A stretch of DNA of 64,000 nt from Pectinophora gossypiella (GCF_024362695.1 NC_065407.1:7626001-7690000); one strand, 5' to 3'; positions 1 to 15,000 are shown, counted from the first letter of the stretch. Notes: a model not told the origin generated them from the sequence alone. A program made the numbers and translations.

Positions 1-3000
1 AGAGGAAATTAGTTCATTGACTGCAGACGGCAATAGTAAGGAGTCTAAAATTAAAGAACTGAACGCCAGAATCAAAAAGACCGAAGATGAAGTGAAAAGT
101 ATTACTTCGGCTAAGGTACAGTCGTTGCTTTTTGCTATTTGTTATGATTAATTTAAGCCGTCTAAATTCACAATTACTTTTATAAGTATTTTGTATTCCT
201 AGACCCTAAGTTACTCATTGAAAAAGAAGAACAATGCTTGTTGAGTTATTCTTCTTCTATCGTGAGGGTTGTGAGGTGGATGACCAACCTCATCAATGGT
301 GTCAGGGTTATTATTGAGTCGCCAAATGCCTCTGACGTGACTCATGTAACGACTACGTACTTACATAGTAAGTAGTATCCGGGACCAAGGGCTTAACGTG
401 CCTTTCGAAGTCTTCTTTCTTTCTTTCGTACATTCAGATGATCAGCCTGCAATGTCCTAACCAAACTAGGGATCACAAAGTGATTTTTGTGATATGTCTC
501 CACCGGGATTAGAACCCGGAACCATTCGAACCCGTTTTTAGGAATCACAGTTTCTTATAATTAATATTGCAGCTGGAATTAGAAAGTAAATGCAAAGAAT
601 ACGACACGCAAATAACAGACTGGGAGGTAAGTTACGAGACTCTTAGGAACAAAACCAAAAGTAGAGAACAAGAACTGCTGTCGTTGCTTGAAGAACGGAA
701 GACTATGAAAAAGAATGAAGAGATAGGTAAGTAATACATCACTTGTCACCATTCAAAGATTTAAAGTTAAAAGAAATGGGTATGAAAATCGTAACATATA
801 CTTATACTAGTTTGTAATATTTTTATTATTCATAAAAATATGAAAGAACATTTTTTTAAACTTATTTTTCAATAACACAGGTAAATTAGCAACGATGGCC
901 GAAAAAGACGTGTCAAACTTCATGGACATGTCTAAAGACATATCGTTAGTGAACAGTGATAACGAGAGTAGTCTTACGCACACGAATGATGACGACGTGC
1001 CCTCTCAAGTGCAAGAACTCGTTACAGACATACAATCACAACTTGCGACTAAAAACCAAACGATTCTAGAACTAGAAGCAAACCTCTTTACACAAAGGCA
1101 AAAAATTGAATCCCTAGAAACCTCTAGTCAACAACTCCAAGTCACGATCGACGACTTCAAAAACAAACTGGCCATTGTCGAGACGGAAAACTCCTTCCTC
1201 AAATCCACAATAGACTCTCTAAACGAAACTGTCGAAAGCCAAAAACGACATTTGGAATCAGCCGATAAAGACATACAATCCTACAACAGCACTATTCAAG
1301 AACTGCAAATAAACTTGACTAAAAAGGATAATATACTTAATATGAAAATTAATGATAGTGTTTTGGAAAATATGGTAGCTAGTGAAGAGAAGTTTATTGC
1401 CAACAATGATAACATTAAAAACATTATTCACTCTTTCAAAATTGCTCTCGAGAATAGAAACAAAGAAATTACTAACTTAAAATCTACCATGCAAACTAAT
1501 TTAGAACTCTCGTCTGACAACGCAACTTTAAAAGAAGAATTAGAAGTCAAGGAAAAGCAAATTATAACTCTTATAGAAGAAGCAGAAAAGTTCAAAGAGC
1601 AACTGTCAGACAATATTACTGTTATAAATAATTTAATGAAACTTGAAACAGATTTGACTAGCCAGTTGTCTACTATCCAAGAACAATATGATTCATTAAA
1701 TAAAATAAATGAGGAAAATGATGTTCAGATTGACAGTTTACGCAAACGAAATTTTGAAAACGAAATCCATATACAGAATCTAAAAACAAACTGTGACGAA
1801 CTCACCCAGACAGTGAAAGAGAAGGAGGCTAATGAACAAAATATGATAAGTGAAAATCAACAACTTTCAAGACAAATAGAAAACATGTGTCAAAAAATAA
1901 GTGAATTAGAAAAAGATTTGAATGAGAAAAACATTTTAATTACCGCCGCCATCAAAACAGATTCAGATAATCAGGATTATGCAATAAGAGGTAAAGAAAT
2001 AATAAACCTTTTAAATGAAATGTTATCTAGCCTTGGCAGTAGTATTGACAGCCTTCCTCAAACTGTTCCCAACGTTGAGACGGTTTTCATAATGTTAGAT
2101 GAGAAAATTAATAATTTACAAACTCTGCTGGTGCATGTTTTAGAAGAGAAAAATAGAGCAAGTGAAGCTTTATGCGAGTCAAAAGAGAAACTTTCATTAA
2201 TGTCAGACACACACAAGTCAGAAATAACACAATTAGAAGAACAAGTTGAAACTTTAACTAACGAAATCATGAAACAATCTGAAGAGTTATCGCAGCAAAT
2301 CACACAATTGACGGAAGAGGTCAATAAACTTCGTTCAGAGTTGGAAAACAAGAATAGAGATACATTAGATCTAGAAATAAAGCTTAATGATGCTAAGGAA
2401 AATAATAAAAATCTACATAATGACCTAGCGTCAAAAGAAAACAAGATATCTTCACTACAAGAAAATTTGTCTTTACTATATTCACAATTGGAAACTTTGT
2501 CACGAGATAATGATTCTGAAATTAAAGCTTGGCAAAAAAATAAAGAATCATTTGAACAATTAGTACAAGAAAAAGATACACAAATTGCAGCATTAGAAGA
2601 TAAGATATCTTCTATTACAGCAACACTTAAAGAAAAATATACAGATGTGAATGCTGCTCTAAAGGAATCCATCGATAACAGAGATAAACTTATGTTAGAA
2701 ATTTTGAAAAAAGCATCTAAGTTAACACATGACTATTATGATGAGAATGACGATGAAATCTACCGTGACAATACTTATGAGCAAATAATACTCACTTTAG
2801 ACAATGTTGCTATGCATATTACAAATCTAAAAACTGAAAATGACGTTGAAAGAAATGACATAACAGAATTATTATCAGTAGCTCGGAAACAAGTGGAAGA
2901 ACTGACACATAGAAATGTGAAACTAATAGGTGACTGTGATGAGCTTAGTGCTAAAAACCAGCAATTAATGGTTGAAGTAGAAAGAATTACCAACTTAAAC

Positions 3001-6000
3001 AAAGAGTTACTAGGATCCAGTCAACTGTTGAACCAGTTGAATATGGAGCTACAACTGAAATCTAGTGAGATAGAAGCTATGCAGTGTAAAGTACTTGAAT
3101 GGAAAGACCATTTTAAGAACTACGACTGTGTTATGAAACAACAAAGTGAGCATTTTGTAGCACAGAACGATAAACTCAAAGATATTCAGAATCGTGAAAA
3201 GACACATCAGTATGCGCTGTCAGATGTTCGTGAGTCAAGCTCTTTTGAAACTTGTCAAAGTTTTGATGAAAATGATCTAAAGTCGCCGCAGACGCTGCTC
3301 ACAATTTGTTGCAATAGAATAATAGAATCCATACAAAGGAACGACAACTTAGAATTATTAACTCCATCGACTTCAAAGTCAAGTATTGAACTTCAAAACG
3401 CAGAATCTCAAACAGACACTTGTGCGTATATTAGATTGACCTTAGAATTAAGTAAGACTAAAGGCGAAAATCGAAAATTGACTGAAGAATTAGAGAAATT
3501 GACGGAAGAAAACAATAATTTCGTAAAAGCTTTTAGAGAGCTAGAATCATCGCAAAAATATCTTCTTCAAGAAAGGGAAGATGTTCGCAAGGAAATCCAA
3601 TTACTTTTGGAACCAGCGCAAGAGTTACAGAAGAAGATATCCAACCACAAAACAAATCTATCAACATTAACAGCTACTACATACGCTGAGAATAAGTTGC
3701 TTAATTCTCAACTAAAAGTATTGAAGCATTACCATACAAGGTACATTCACGTATGCCAACGGGATTTGCCGGCGTTCAAAACGCAACTAAACGAGCTCAT
3801 GACAATACTAAAAGGTAGCTTGCTTACCGATAAACAAAACACCAGCTTCAAAAGATACTCGCTTCCTGATATCCTCGATAAAAACACAACGATGTCCACT
3901 TTCAAAAATGAATCTATTTTAGACGGTGACCTATTAATGTTAGACGCAAACATGACTTTGACCACGTCAGCTGACAACACTCTCGTCGGCCACGACCAAA
4001 CCTGCTTAGACGTGACCCAAATAAACTTTGACGCTGAAGTAGCCTGTCAAACCAACGAATTGAGTAAAGTGATGGATCCTTGTGTAGTATTATCTCAAAT
4101 GGAAACTCTTTCAAGCGACAATCAAAAACTATACGAGCAGAACCAAGCATTAACGCAAGAAAACATTACTTTAAAGGAAGAAATCCAAAAACTTTCACTG
4201 CCATCTACTTGTTACAAAGATGCTCAGAGTAGTCCAATTAAAATGAACAGTATGGATACTCTACACGAAAGCTTTTGTAAAAATTGCAATGATCTAAGAT
4301 TGATGGAAGAAAAACTGACGAAAACTGTGAAAGAACTTTCTCAAGAATTACAAGACATAACTGGTCGAAAAGAAATTATAGAGCAAAAGTATAATAATCT
4401 TACTCTTGAAATACCATCGTCTGATGCTCTAGTGAAAAAACTAGGTAATACAGAAAAAGAACTTAAAACAAAGATCCAAGAAAATGAGAAACTTTGTAGC
4501 GACCTTAATAAAAAGAGTAGTACTATTAGAGAGCTCCAGGAAGAGAACGATTCTTTGTCAGTACAAGTTATGGACAATATATCTGAGGCTGATAATCTTA
4601 AAAAGGAATTAGATAACTTAAAAGATGAAAACAGTAAACTTTTACACGAATATGAAAAGTTGAAACACTTAACCAATGAAATTGATTCAAAGGTAAATGG
4701 CGCATGTCCACAATGTGAAGTGAAAGAAGAGCTAATAAAACAGCTACAGAGTAAACAAACTGAGCACTCCAAGCTGAACAGAAGCTTAAGTGATTCAGAC
4801 AGTTCATCGCGACATAATAAAATATGTACATTGCAAAATGAACTACATGCTAGCAAGGAGGACTGCAAAAAGATTACCGAAGAAGTCGTTACTCTTAAAA
4901 ATCAATTAGAACGTAGCAATATTTCGATAGGTCAAGCCATGGACCTTGACGAGAGCATGGGTGACTCCAACATATTCACGTTCACCAAAGACTTCGATAC
5001 AACTGAAACTGCCAAATTCAGATGCAGCGTCCCAGAAGAACGACCTTCAGATGTCTATACTAGCGATAAAATAGAATGCTTTAATTATTACGTAGAAATG
5101 ACTGACGCTGGTAAAGAAAACCTTGACAGTGATGTTAAAATAATTGATCTGATGAAACTGTTTTACAATAAACTTATAACAAAACATGGGAATGAAGTGG
5201 AGAATCTATTAAATAAGTTAAGAGATTACGAAGAGTTAAAATGTAAACTGCAATCGCAAGTTAATAGCGCAAATGATAAATATGCCAAAGTTACTATTGA
5301 ATTAGAAAAAAGTCAAGAAAATGTCGCGCTTCTCAGAAATGTGCTATCTAAAGTCAGATATAATATTAGTACTATAAATCAAGAAATGTCTAATGTTGTT
5401 GATGCAGATAAAAATACAAAACTTGTTACCTTGTTCAAAGAAAATTTACTCAGAACACTTGACTTTGAGTTTGGTTTGACATCTGTGAATATTTTTGAAT
5501 CTCTAATTGATAATATTTACAATAAACATCAAAAAGACTTGTCGGCAATTATGGAACAATACACACAATTACAAAGTCACATGGAAAATGTTGTTGCCGA
5601 ATTTAATACTCTCAATGAAAATATAAAAGTAATGAAATCGCAACTATCTAATAAAGAAAGCGAATACAATCTACTGAAAGCCCAGAAAGAAAGACTGTTT
5701 GAAATCAGTAATGCTGTTACATTAGACATGGTACAAAAAGAAAAAGAATTGACAAAAATATTAGCCGATGGTTGCACAAAACTTGCCAAACTAGATATTA
5801 TATCACCTTGTGATATTGATGAAACTCCTTCACTAGATGAAAAAATAAAATTACTCTTTGAAAGTCTTATCAATGGTACCAACAAAATAGTTGAAATTCA
5901 AAATACAATACAATATCTAACATTGGAAGTAGATAACTTAAAGGTTACCGTCGAAGAAAAAGAAAAAATGGCGAGTGAGTTGAATAATCGAATATTAGAA

Positions 6001-9000
6001 ATCGAAGGCAATTTACAAACTCAAACAGCACTTCACGAGGATTTGACCAAAATCTACGAAAACAAAATTGAAGAAAACAAAACTAATGTTCATACTATTT
6101 CAATATTAACAAAAGAAATTGAAATTCTAAAACATGAAGTTAATGAAAAAGAAAACTTGATTTACAGTTTAGAAAACCAAGCCACACATCACAAAGATGA
6201 TGCGATATTTTCTAAAGACGCTGATTGGAAGGAGCTTCTTGAGAAACTAGAATCTTTGAAACAGGATTATGACAATATGAAATCTATTAATGAATTAATC
6301 ACCAAAGAGAGAGACACACATGCTGCGGAGTTGGAAAAAGCACAAGAAATTATTCGTAAAAATAAAATAGAAATGGATAAGATGACTTCAGACATTTTAG
6401 TGCTAAGGGAGTCTGTGAACGACAATGTTTGCATAATAGAGACTCTGACATTGGAGGCTAAGTCGTTGATGGAGCAGAACATTCAACTGAAACAGCAGTT
6501 CAAGGACAAAACTCATGACTGCGCGCGGTTAGAAATAAACATTAAAACTCACGAGAAAACAGCGGAGATTCAGAGCAAGATGATTATGAGGTAAAGTAAT
6601 ACCAAATATATATTTTATGGCAAATTTAAATGTCAGTGAATTGTTTTATGTCAGGTTTTTACGTTTTCATTACTTTCTAATTCATAGACTTCAAAAACAA
6701 AAGGAGGAAGACGACAAATCGGCTGCTGAGAGAGATAAGCGTTTGAAGGAGCTTACTGAGAAGTACGATGCCTTGCAGAAAGAATGTGAGATGATGAAAA
6801 ACGATCTTAAGGCGGCTAGAGAGGATGTGGAGCGGCTGAAGAACATCAAAGAATCTTTGGATGTAAGTAATTCACCTACTAAAATACACTTCTCATCAAA
6901 AAAATCGAAACACCTTGCAAGTTTACGTTTTGTCAGGATTATTAGAAAAATGTGTACATTTAGGAATAAATGTTAAATGTCGTTTAATAGTGAGTAATAT
7001 GAGCTTATCAAATCTTAATGTTAATGTTCTAAATTTAAATGAATTTTTCATAGGTTTCGTATTTTGTTAAATGAGTCATTTTTATTCCGTATGGAGTATA
7101 AAGGAAATGGATAAAACAACACACGTAAATGAAAAAAAAAGCTAAAAAACGTTTATTTAATAACTTGTATTCCCTCCCCGAGCTCTAATTACTGCTTCCA
7201 TACGGTTCTTCATCGATCGGATGAGAGTCACGATCACATGCTGTGGTATATTGTCCCATTCCTCTTGGATTGCATCTTGCAGCTGGCTAAGTGTTTCTGG
7301 GGCAGGATCTCTTGCTCGAATTCGTCTCTTTAATTCATCCCACAGATGTTCAATGGGATTCATGTCCGGGCTTCTTGCTGGCCATTCCATAATAGAGATA
7401 TCGACTTCGTTAAGATAATCTTGTACGACGCCCGCGGTGTGAGCACTAGCATTGTCGTGCATGAATATGAAGCCGTTGCCAATAAAATGTGCATAGGGCA
7501 TCACATGAGGCTCGAGACACTCTTCGACGTACCGATGACAGTTTAGTGCAGGCAGACGTGGCCCAGACACGAAAGCAAGCTCTGTCTTACCGTCGGCGCT
7601 GATTCCTCCCCAAACCGTCCACGAACCGCCACCATAGCTGACCTTTTCTTCAATGCAGCATTGTGCATAGCGTTCTCCGTCTCTTCTGTAGACCTTGTTC
7701 CTTCCGTCGTTACCATACAGCATAATTTTACACTCATCAGAAAAGAGAACTTTGCTCCACTGTAGGTATGACCAATTTAGGTGCTCACGTGCAAAGTTAA
7801 GGCGCGCTCTTCGATGGTCTGCAGTTAATTTCGGCCCATTTGCTGGCTTATGCGGTACCAGTCCACGATCCTTCAACCTTCTTCTAATTGTAGAGTCACT
7901 TACAGCCACCCTTCGTACAACACGAAGCCGCTGCTGCAGTTGAAAAGCGTTAAGGCGTCGATTTCTTAAAGAAGTTGTTACAATAAATCGATCATCTCGC
8001 TCAGAAGTGACCCGATTCCTGCCAGATCCTGAACGGCGCGTGAACAAACCAGTCTCCCGATAACGTTTATAGACTCTATGAACAGATGACAGGCTTAGAT
8101 GCAGTCTTGCAGCCACAACACGCTGACTAAGGCCAGAATCCAGCAATGCCACAACTTGGGCGGCTTCTGTGGGCGAAGTATCCATACGTTTTAGAAAAAA
8201 AACCTTTTTTCAGACGTCCCAAAGTCACAGTATTGAAATTAAAAACAAAAAGTTTAAGGATAGGCGCCAATTTTTAGTTTTTAAACGCTAAATGTACTCC
8301 AACCCTAAACACACATTTGTCTCAAAACAGTGATTCATTTCGTTTATAAGATAAACAAATGAAATTCTAATTTTGAATTTAGAATTTTCGCTTATTACTG
8401 TAATGGCCAAACTGCCAGCTATACATTTATGTATTTTTTTTCATCGTATGAATTCTTTTTTGTGTTAAATTCGGACAGAAACAATGAAAACGGAAGTGTT
8501 TCGATTTTTTTGATGAGAAGTGTATATTTTAAAACTGTCATCCGTTGCTCTATAGGCGATAAGTCAATTAATGGCATGAGAGTTACCGTATTTATAATGA
8601 CACATATAAAAGAATAATCACAAAACCTTTGTTTGCACCTTGACATGTAATTCTAAAGTTGGTCGATACAAACTACAAGACCCCAATGACTTGAGTGATT
8701 GTTCGATAACTTTGGACATAATAGTATCGCGTCCATCTTGTACAGACTCGAGTATTGGAGCTAGAAGCGTCTCTGGACGGCAGCTCGCGGCGGCGGCTGT
8801 CAGACGCGGCGGAGAGCGCGCGGCGTCGCCGGCAGAGCCTGCACGATTCCAAGCGAACCTTCGCAGTCGACAAACTGGACAATGATGGTAACATAACATA
8901 ATACAGGGTGTTAGTGACACCGTAACAAAAACTTTGAGGGATGATTCATGATTGGAGTTGATATCAAGTCGAATTAAAAAAACACTAAAATTTTCATTAA

Positions 9001-12000
9001 TTTTCCAACAATTTTGAGACGGAAAATTCCAGTTGATGATAACACGTCATTACCTATATCTCTTCTTTATTTCACTGCAATCATATGGGATACCAAATTG
9101 TTTTATGTGGACTTACCACCTAAACCACTTTTTAGCCAATCGATGATATAAATTAACCCTTTCACGGGCGGAGACCATGGGTCATTGATGGTTCATTATA
9201 GATAGTATGACACATTAGAATCGGAACGTCATTAGACGTTGTCCTTGAAAGTGTTAATGGATTTAATGATTGTCAAGGTTTTATAAAATGTTTTTGTTTA
9301 GATCACAATAAGATAGAAGCGGTGTTCGGATCTCGCGCCAAACCGGACGACCTGTTTATGGATGTGGATGAAGAACAGTACAGCTCCAATCGCAGCACTC
9401 CCGTCAGACTTAGCAGAGGGTAATATTGATTGATTATTTAGAAGATATGAATGCATGGGATTAACTGTCTGAGAACTGATATTAGGCAGCTAAATTACTC
9501 AATTGTATACCAATATTTTGTTTTTTTTTTTTTTTAAAAAAAAGAACGTCTAGGGCCTGTGCCGAGGCTTTTCTTGCAGCTTCTTTTCCGCGGCTATACA
9601 GGTTGTGAGAAGCTGCAGTAGTTTTAGGCGGATGAGACGTTCGTTATGTTCGATATTATATGTAGAGCAAGTCATGTGATCGGATATAATAGATAATATA
9701 CTTGGTTATATTTATATGTCTAGAAGTGAGAGAAAGCGACATAATCTGTTGATATACAAGAAGTTATTGCCAGTAAACGGTCTTTTAGCCCTGACGGTCT
9801 TCCCCACATTGACCTTACACAAGCATATTAGTGCCGATGCTGACGGGCAAACGTTAATTTTATTTGTCTAACAGCTCTAAAAATAACACCGTCCTTCACT
9901 TACGACAAGTGCAAAACAGAGATAGAGCTAATTTTAAAACTGTCAAAATCATTGACTTAGGGTGGTATTAATAAACTAATCTCAACTGAGACTGCCCTCA
10001 AGATGATGCTCAAGCCCCTGTTTTTATATAAGAACTGTCACATTGACTTGATCTTGAGAGCAGTCTCGAAGCTGAGATTAGTTTATTAATACCACCCTTA
10101 ATATATAATAGTGATGGGCCATAAACCAGTTAAAACGAGATAATAAGATATTTACAAGATTAAATTCTAAAAAATACATTTAGACTGCAAAACATTTCAA
10201 TGTGAAATTTACTTGTTATGTATGTTTTGAGTTATTTTTCTTAGACGAGTTACATCCGGGCGCCGCACACGTAACAATAATAAATCTAATCTAAATACCA
10301 AAATACACTTTAAAATCAGGATTTGTTTCGTGCACGGCTTACCGTAGGGGCATACAAGGCCGTATATTTAATATGACTCTAATACGTATATTCTATTCAA
10401 TTGATCTAGAGAACGGCGCTGCAAAAGAGTATTACACGTTGTAAAATGCATTGTGCATACAACGCGAAATTGTCTTGCCTATCTATCTCGCTCTAACATA
10501 CTCGTCTGCATCGCTCTATGTGTGATGCTCCCTGGCCAGACCAATATTTAGTACGCAATTACGAATGAACTCAAAACGCGCTACATAATGTCTACTTTCA
10601 TCTGCATACCACTGTGAATCTCAGAAATTACGTTATGTAGTCAAGCAATAAGGGTATGAAAAAATAGACCTAAACTTCTAATTTCTGAGATTCACAGGGG
10701 TCCGGCTGGGGAGCATTGCTCTCTGGCCGCACCACAAATAATATCATTTTTCTTTTAACTCTTTGCCGTACTATTTTTTTCTTGTTATGCAGATGAAAGT
10801 AGACATTATGTAGCGCGTATTGAGTTCATTCGTAATTGCGTAAGTACTAAATAGTGGTCCGGCCAAGGAGCATCTCACTCGCTCTATTTCCTTTGCATTG
10901 CCAATCTATTAAATCTATGGGTAAATAGATTAACATTAAGGTGATGTCTGCCAGAATTCGCACCTGTTTATTTCTGTTTGTTTTTCTTAATACTTCCAAA
11001 TTATAAAGAGAGTAAATGAATAATATCAAGTACTTTGTAATGTTACAGACGCGACAGTTTCGTAAGCCGACAAGATCATGTAAGTATAGCAATTAGTATA
11101 TATTTATTAACGCTAAACTTAAAAGCGTAGTAAATATGCCCATGATCCTAAAACGGCTAGGCAATACTTCAAGTAACCATTATGGTTTACACTTTTGATA
11201 CGAAGTTCTAAGTAGCTACGATGGGTAGCTGTTAATTCAGCCCATCGCTCATTATTTTTTTACAAAAGACACACGGTCTTCTAAATGTATGGGACAACAC
11301 TGACACTAGCAATTATTATTATATTTTATTTTTTTAAGGAAACGCCTAATTGTATTTATAATTTGTACCTTCATATATTACCCAGAGCGACAAGGATGAA
11401 GAATCATCCCGTCCAAACAGCGTGACAATGACCCGGCGACGTCGCCAGAGCACGCACGACTTGCACCGTAGCCTCTTACGTCACACGCCATCGCCTAGCG
11501 GTTTGTATTGATTCTAAATTTAAATTATCAATCATGATAGAACCACAAGTGACCAGAAGATAATAAACCGATTGACTAAATTTTAAATCATGCAACATGC
11601 AATTAGTCCTTAGAGCTTTCTCTGCTTTAGGAAACTCACAAAGATAATTAAACCGAAAAAGTTTCACTCGGACGGGATTTGATCCCTAAGCTCTTGTCAA
11701 GCCTTTTGAGCGTGTTAACCATTACACCACCGGGTCCTCATCCTGTCCATGCATTTTTGATCCATATAGCCATTATGCTATTAATATCGCCATTTTTAGC
11801 AGTTCTCTTGGATGATATATTAGATGTCGAATGGGGCTTGTCCTTCCATTGATAAATAATTCTTTTTTTGGATTATAGGTCGCGCCTCAATCGGATTAAT
11901 AGAAGAAGGAGGTACAAAACCTACAGATTCTAGCAACAGTATCAGGTTCGTAATCGTATTCTTACAATGGCCCCTTTCTTTTTCAGCGGATAAGAAAATG

Positions 12001-15000
12001 ACAGGAATAACTTAAAATAAAATTAGATGGTGTGTACAGGAATCAGAACCACAATCTTTTACTAAAACAACACTGCACTTCAGACGAATAGTGAAATAAT
12101 CAAAAAAAAAGGTGTTTTTTTTTCGTGCAACTCGCATGCAGTCTCAGCGGAATACACCCGTTAGCGCGCTAAATTCTCAAGGAAATTGTTACTATCAGAC
12201 TATCATCCCACCGCCTATATATCGTTCTCTCTGTCCATGTTGATACGAATATCATCACCATCATCCTAACGTTATCCCGTTTTCACAGAGTCTGCTTACC
12301 TAACCTGAAGTTTGACAAGTTCGATTTTTTGCAGAAGCGACACCTTTCTGACCTTCCGAAGGGAAAATACCTCCGAAGCACGTTAATATGAATATAATGA
12401 TACAAATTCGAATTGCTTGTTACAGCGAAGTATCCCAACTCCGCGAACAGCTAGCCTCCTGTCAGCAAGAGCTGGAGGAGTTAAAGGATCAGTATCGCGA
12501 GTTAGACGAGGAGTGCGAGACCTGCGCACAGTACCTGCGCGAGCGAGAGGAGCAGTGCCGCGCGCTCAAGAAGGAGAAGACGGCGCTCGAGGTTAGACAT
12601 CACTCATTTATATCCACTTCCAAAATAAGACTTCCTAGTTTGGGTACCTATCGCCCTCTTAAGTCTGTACATACTGTTAGATCTTCTTCTTCTATCGTGT
12701 GGATTGTGAGGTCAATTACCAACCCCATCAACCCTGGTGTCAGGGTTATTACTGAGCCGCCATAGGCCTCTGACATGACTCATGTAACGACTACGTACTT
12801 ACATCAGTAAGTAATAACCGGGACTAACGGCTTAACGTGCCTTCCGAAGCACGGATGTTTTTGGACAATCTGGTGATCAGCCTGTAATGTCCTAACCAAA
12901 CTAGGGATCACAGTGATTTTTGTAATTTGTCCCCACCGGAATTCGAACCCGGGACCTTCGGATCGTGAGCACAACGCTCAACCACTGGACCACGGAGGCC
13001 GTTAGATAGAAAAGAATCGATCGACCTAATATCGATACATCACTATACTCATAAACGTCACAACACTAGCTTTCGTACTTTGAAAGATGTATTCTTACCG
13101 CACATTGAGACGACTGTCAATTGTTATCTGATTGAAATATAATCAATAATTGTACTGAACTGGTCGTTCTGTTTAATATTACATAATGTAAGCTACTTGT
13201 TAACTGCGATACGGCTCACCACCTATCACGTTGGTCTAATAGAAAACTTGGTGACGTGTGGGTACTTGGTTCACCTTGCGGTGGTTGTTCGTCTGACTAC
13301 CCCAATTGGTATATAGTCGTGACGTTATGTTTAACTGTTAACTGTTAAGGGCGAAAAAAAATTTAAGCAAGAGCTAAAAAATTCGTAAGCTAGTTGAAGT
13401 GATTCAAAAAAGAATTTCACATAATAGATCATAATATCCAAATGTGAGGGAGCAGACGAAGAGTATCGTATGTAAATTAATAAACCCTTTATAATTTCAG
13501 ATACAAGTAGCAGAATTGAATGAAAAATTGAAGTCCGGAGTAAATCACAACCAGAGTGAGGCAAAATCTAACTACGCAAATGCTTCTGTTAACACCGATG
13601 AGGGTAATAATTAATTTTCCTATCTGAACAATAAGAAGTCCCAGACCCACTACATCCAAAATAAAATGCAATGATATCATCGCATTAAACGTTTATATTT
13701 ACCCTTTGCATATCACAAAGAAAATCTACTCAAAATTTTCCTTACCATACAATCAAAATGACAAATAAGAAATTAAATCGAAACGCTAAGTAAAAAGAAA
13801 CTAATAACATAACACAAGTCAGAGTAGTCAGAGGTACATCCATCGCAAGATGAACAAGTACCCACACCGAATATTCTGTTAGACCAACATGATAGGTGAA
13901 CCGTATCGCCGTCTAATGGTCCAGCTTCTAACGGCCTCCGTGGTCCAGTGGTTGAGCGTTGGGCTCACGATTCGGAGGTCCCGGGTTCGATTCCCGGTGG
14001 GAACATATCACAAAAATTACTTTGTGGTCCCTAGTTTGGTTAGGACATTACTGGCTGATCACCTGATTGTCCAAAAAGTAAGATGATCCGTGCTTCCGAA
14101 GGCACGTTAAGCCGTTGGTCCCGGTTACTGCTTACTGATGTAAGTAAGTAGTCGTTACATGCGCCGTCTCAGGGGCCTTTGGCGGCTCAATAATAACCCT
14201 GACACCAGGGTTGATGAGGTTGGTAGTTCGCCTCACAACCCACACGATAGAACAAGATGGTCCAGCTAACTGTGTTAGTGAAAACTGCACTTATGATAAA
14301 TTAATAAGTCATTGGTACAACTCCTGTACCAGACTGCACTGTTTGAGAAGCAAGCCGGTGACCCATAGGACCACAGTAACTTACCACCTTAGAAACGAAG
14401 ATCCTACCTATAATCTACAGACTGGGCGAACCTCCACTCAGTGGTAGTGGACCGCATGTCCTTCGACGCCGAGGTGGAAAAGAACAAGAAGCTGATCCGC
14501 ACCATCGAAGAACTGCGCTGCAACAAACAGGAGCTGAAGAACACTGTTGCTAAGATGCAGCGAGCGCTCGAAAAGAATGCTGGCTACAGGGAATCTAAGT
14601 ATGTAGGCTTAAAGTAATTTCTAACTCTTATCTTTTTATTCTGTAGTGGTGAGTGAAGGATTGACTGACTTCAACCCCCGCCCGGTCAAATATTTAATTC
14701 CATAAGCGGTAAATCTACAATAAGTCACATGAAAAAAAGATTCACTTCAGGTAACGATGTGCCCACTGGTTAAAAAATGAATCTAAATCGCTGAATTCGA
14801 CTTTGAGTTCGAATTCATGTTTGGATCACAGGTAACTAATATCACGTGATTTCCAGGATTTGTGTCCAGTTAATGGCAATAGCCTCGCCCTTTATTACAT
14901 GGGGCTTAGACAGCGGTATGTTTTCAATGTCATAAACATTTAAATACTCTGTCACTATTTTGTTCCCAGATAGCATTTTCGACTGCATTCTCTCAAAGTA

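Noticed and set aside
2058..2672. 204-codon minus-strand open frame
   Set aside because: Ser/Cys/Phe-rich antisense shadow of the coiled-coil exon (complement of Glu/Lys/Gln codons). The same applies to the minus frames at 4341-4868 and 5577-5885.
6617..6976. Separate 119-codon gene starting at 6617
   Set aside because: Only 6688-6862 is coding; it is an internal exon of the large gene with good splice sites, and the frame runs into the introns on both sides.
12961..13000. tRNA genes at SINE heads (also 13933, 38700, 47400, 62830)
   Set aside because: A and B boxes are present but each is joined to the same repeated body and bounded by target duplications; they are SINEs.
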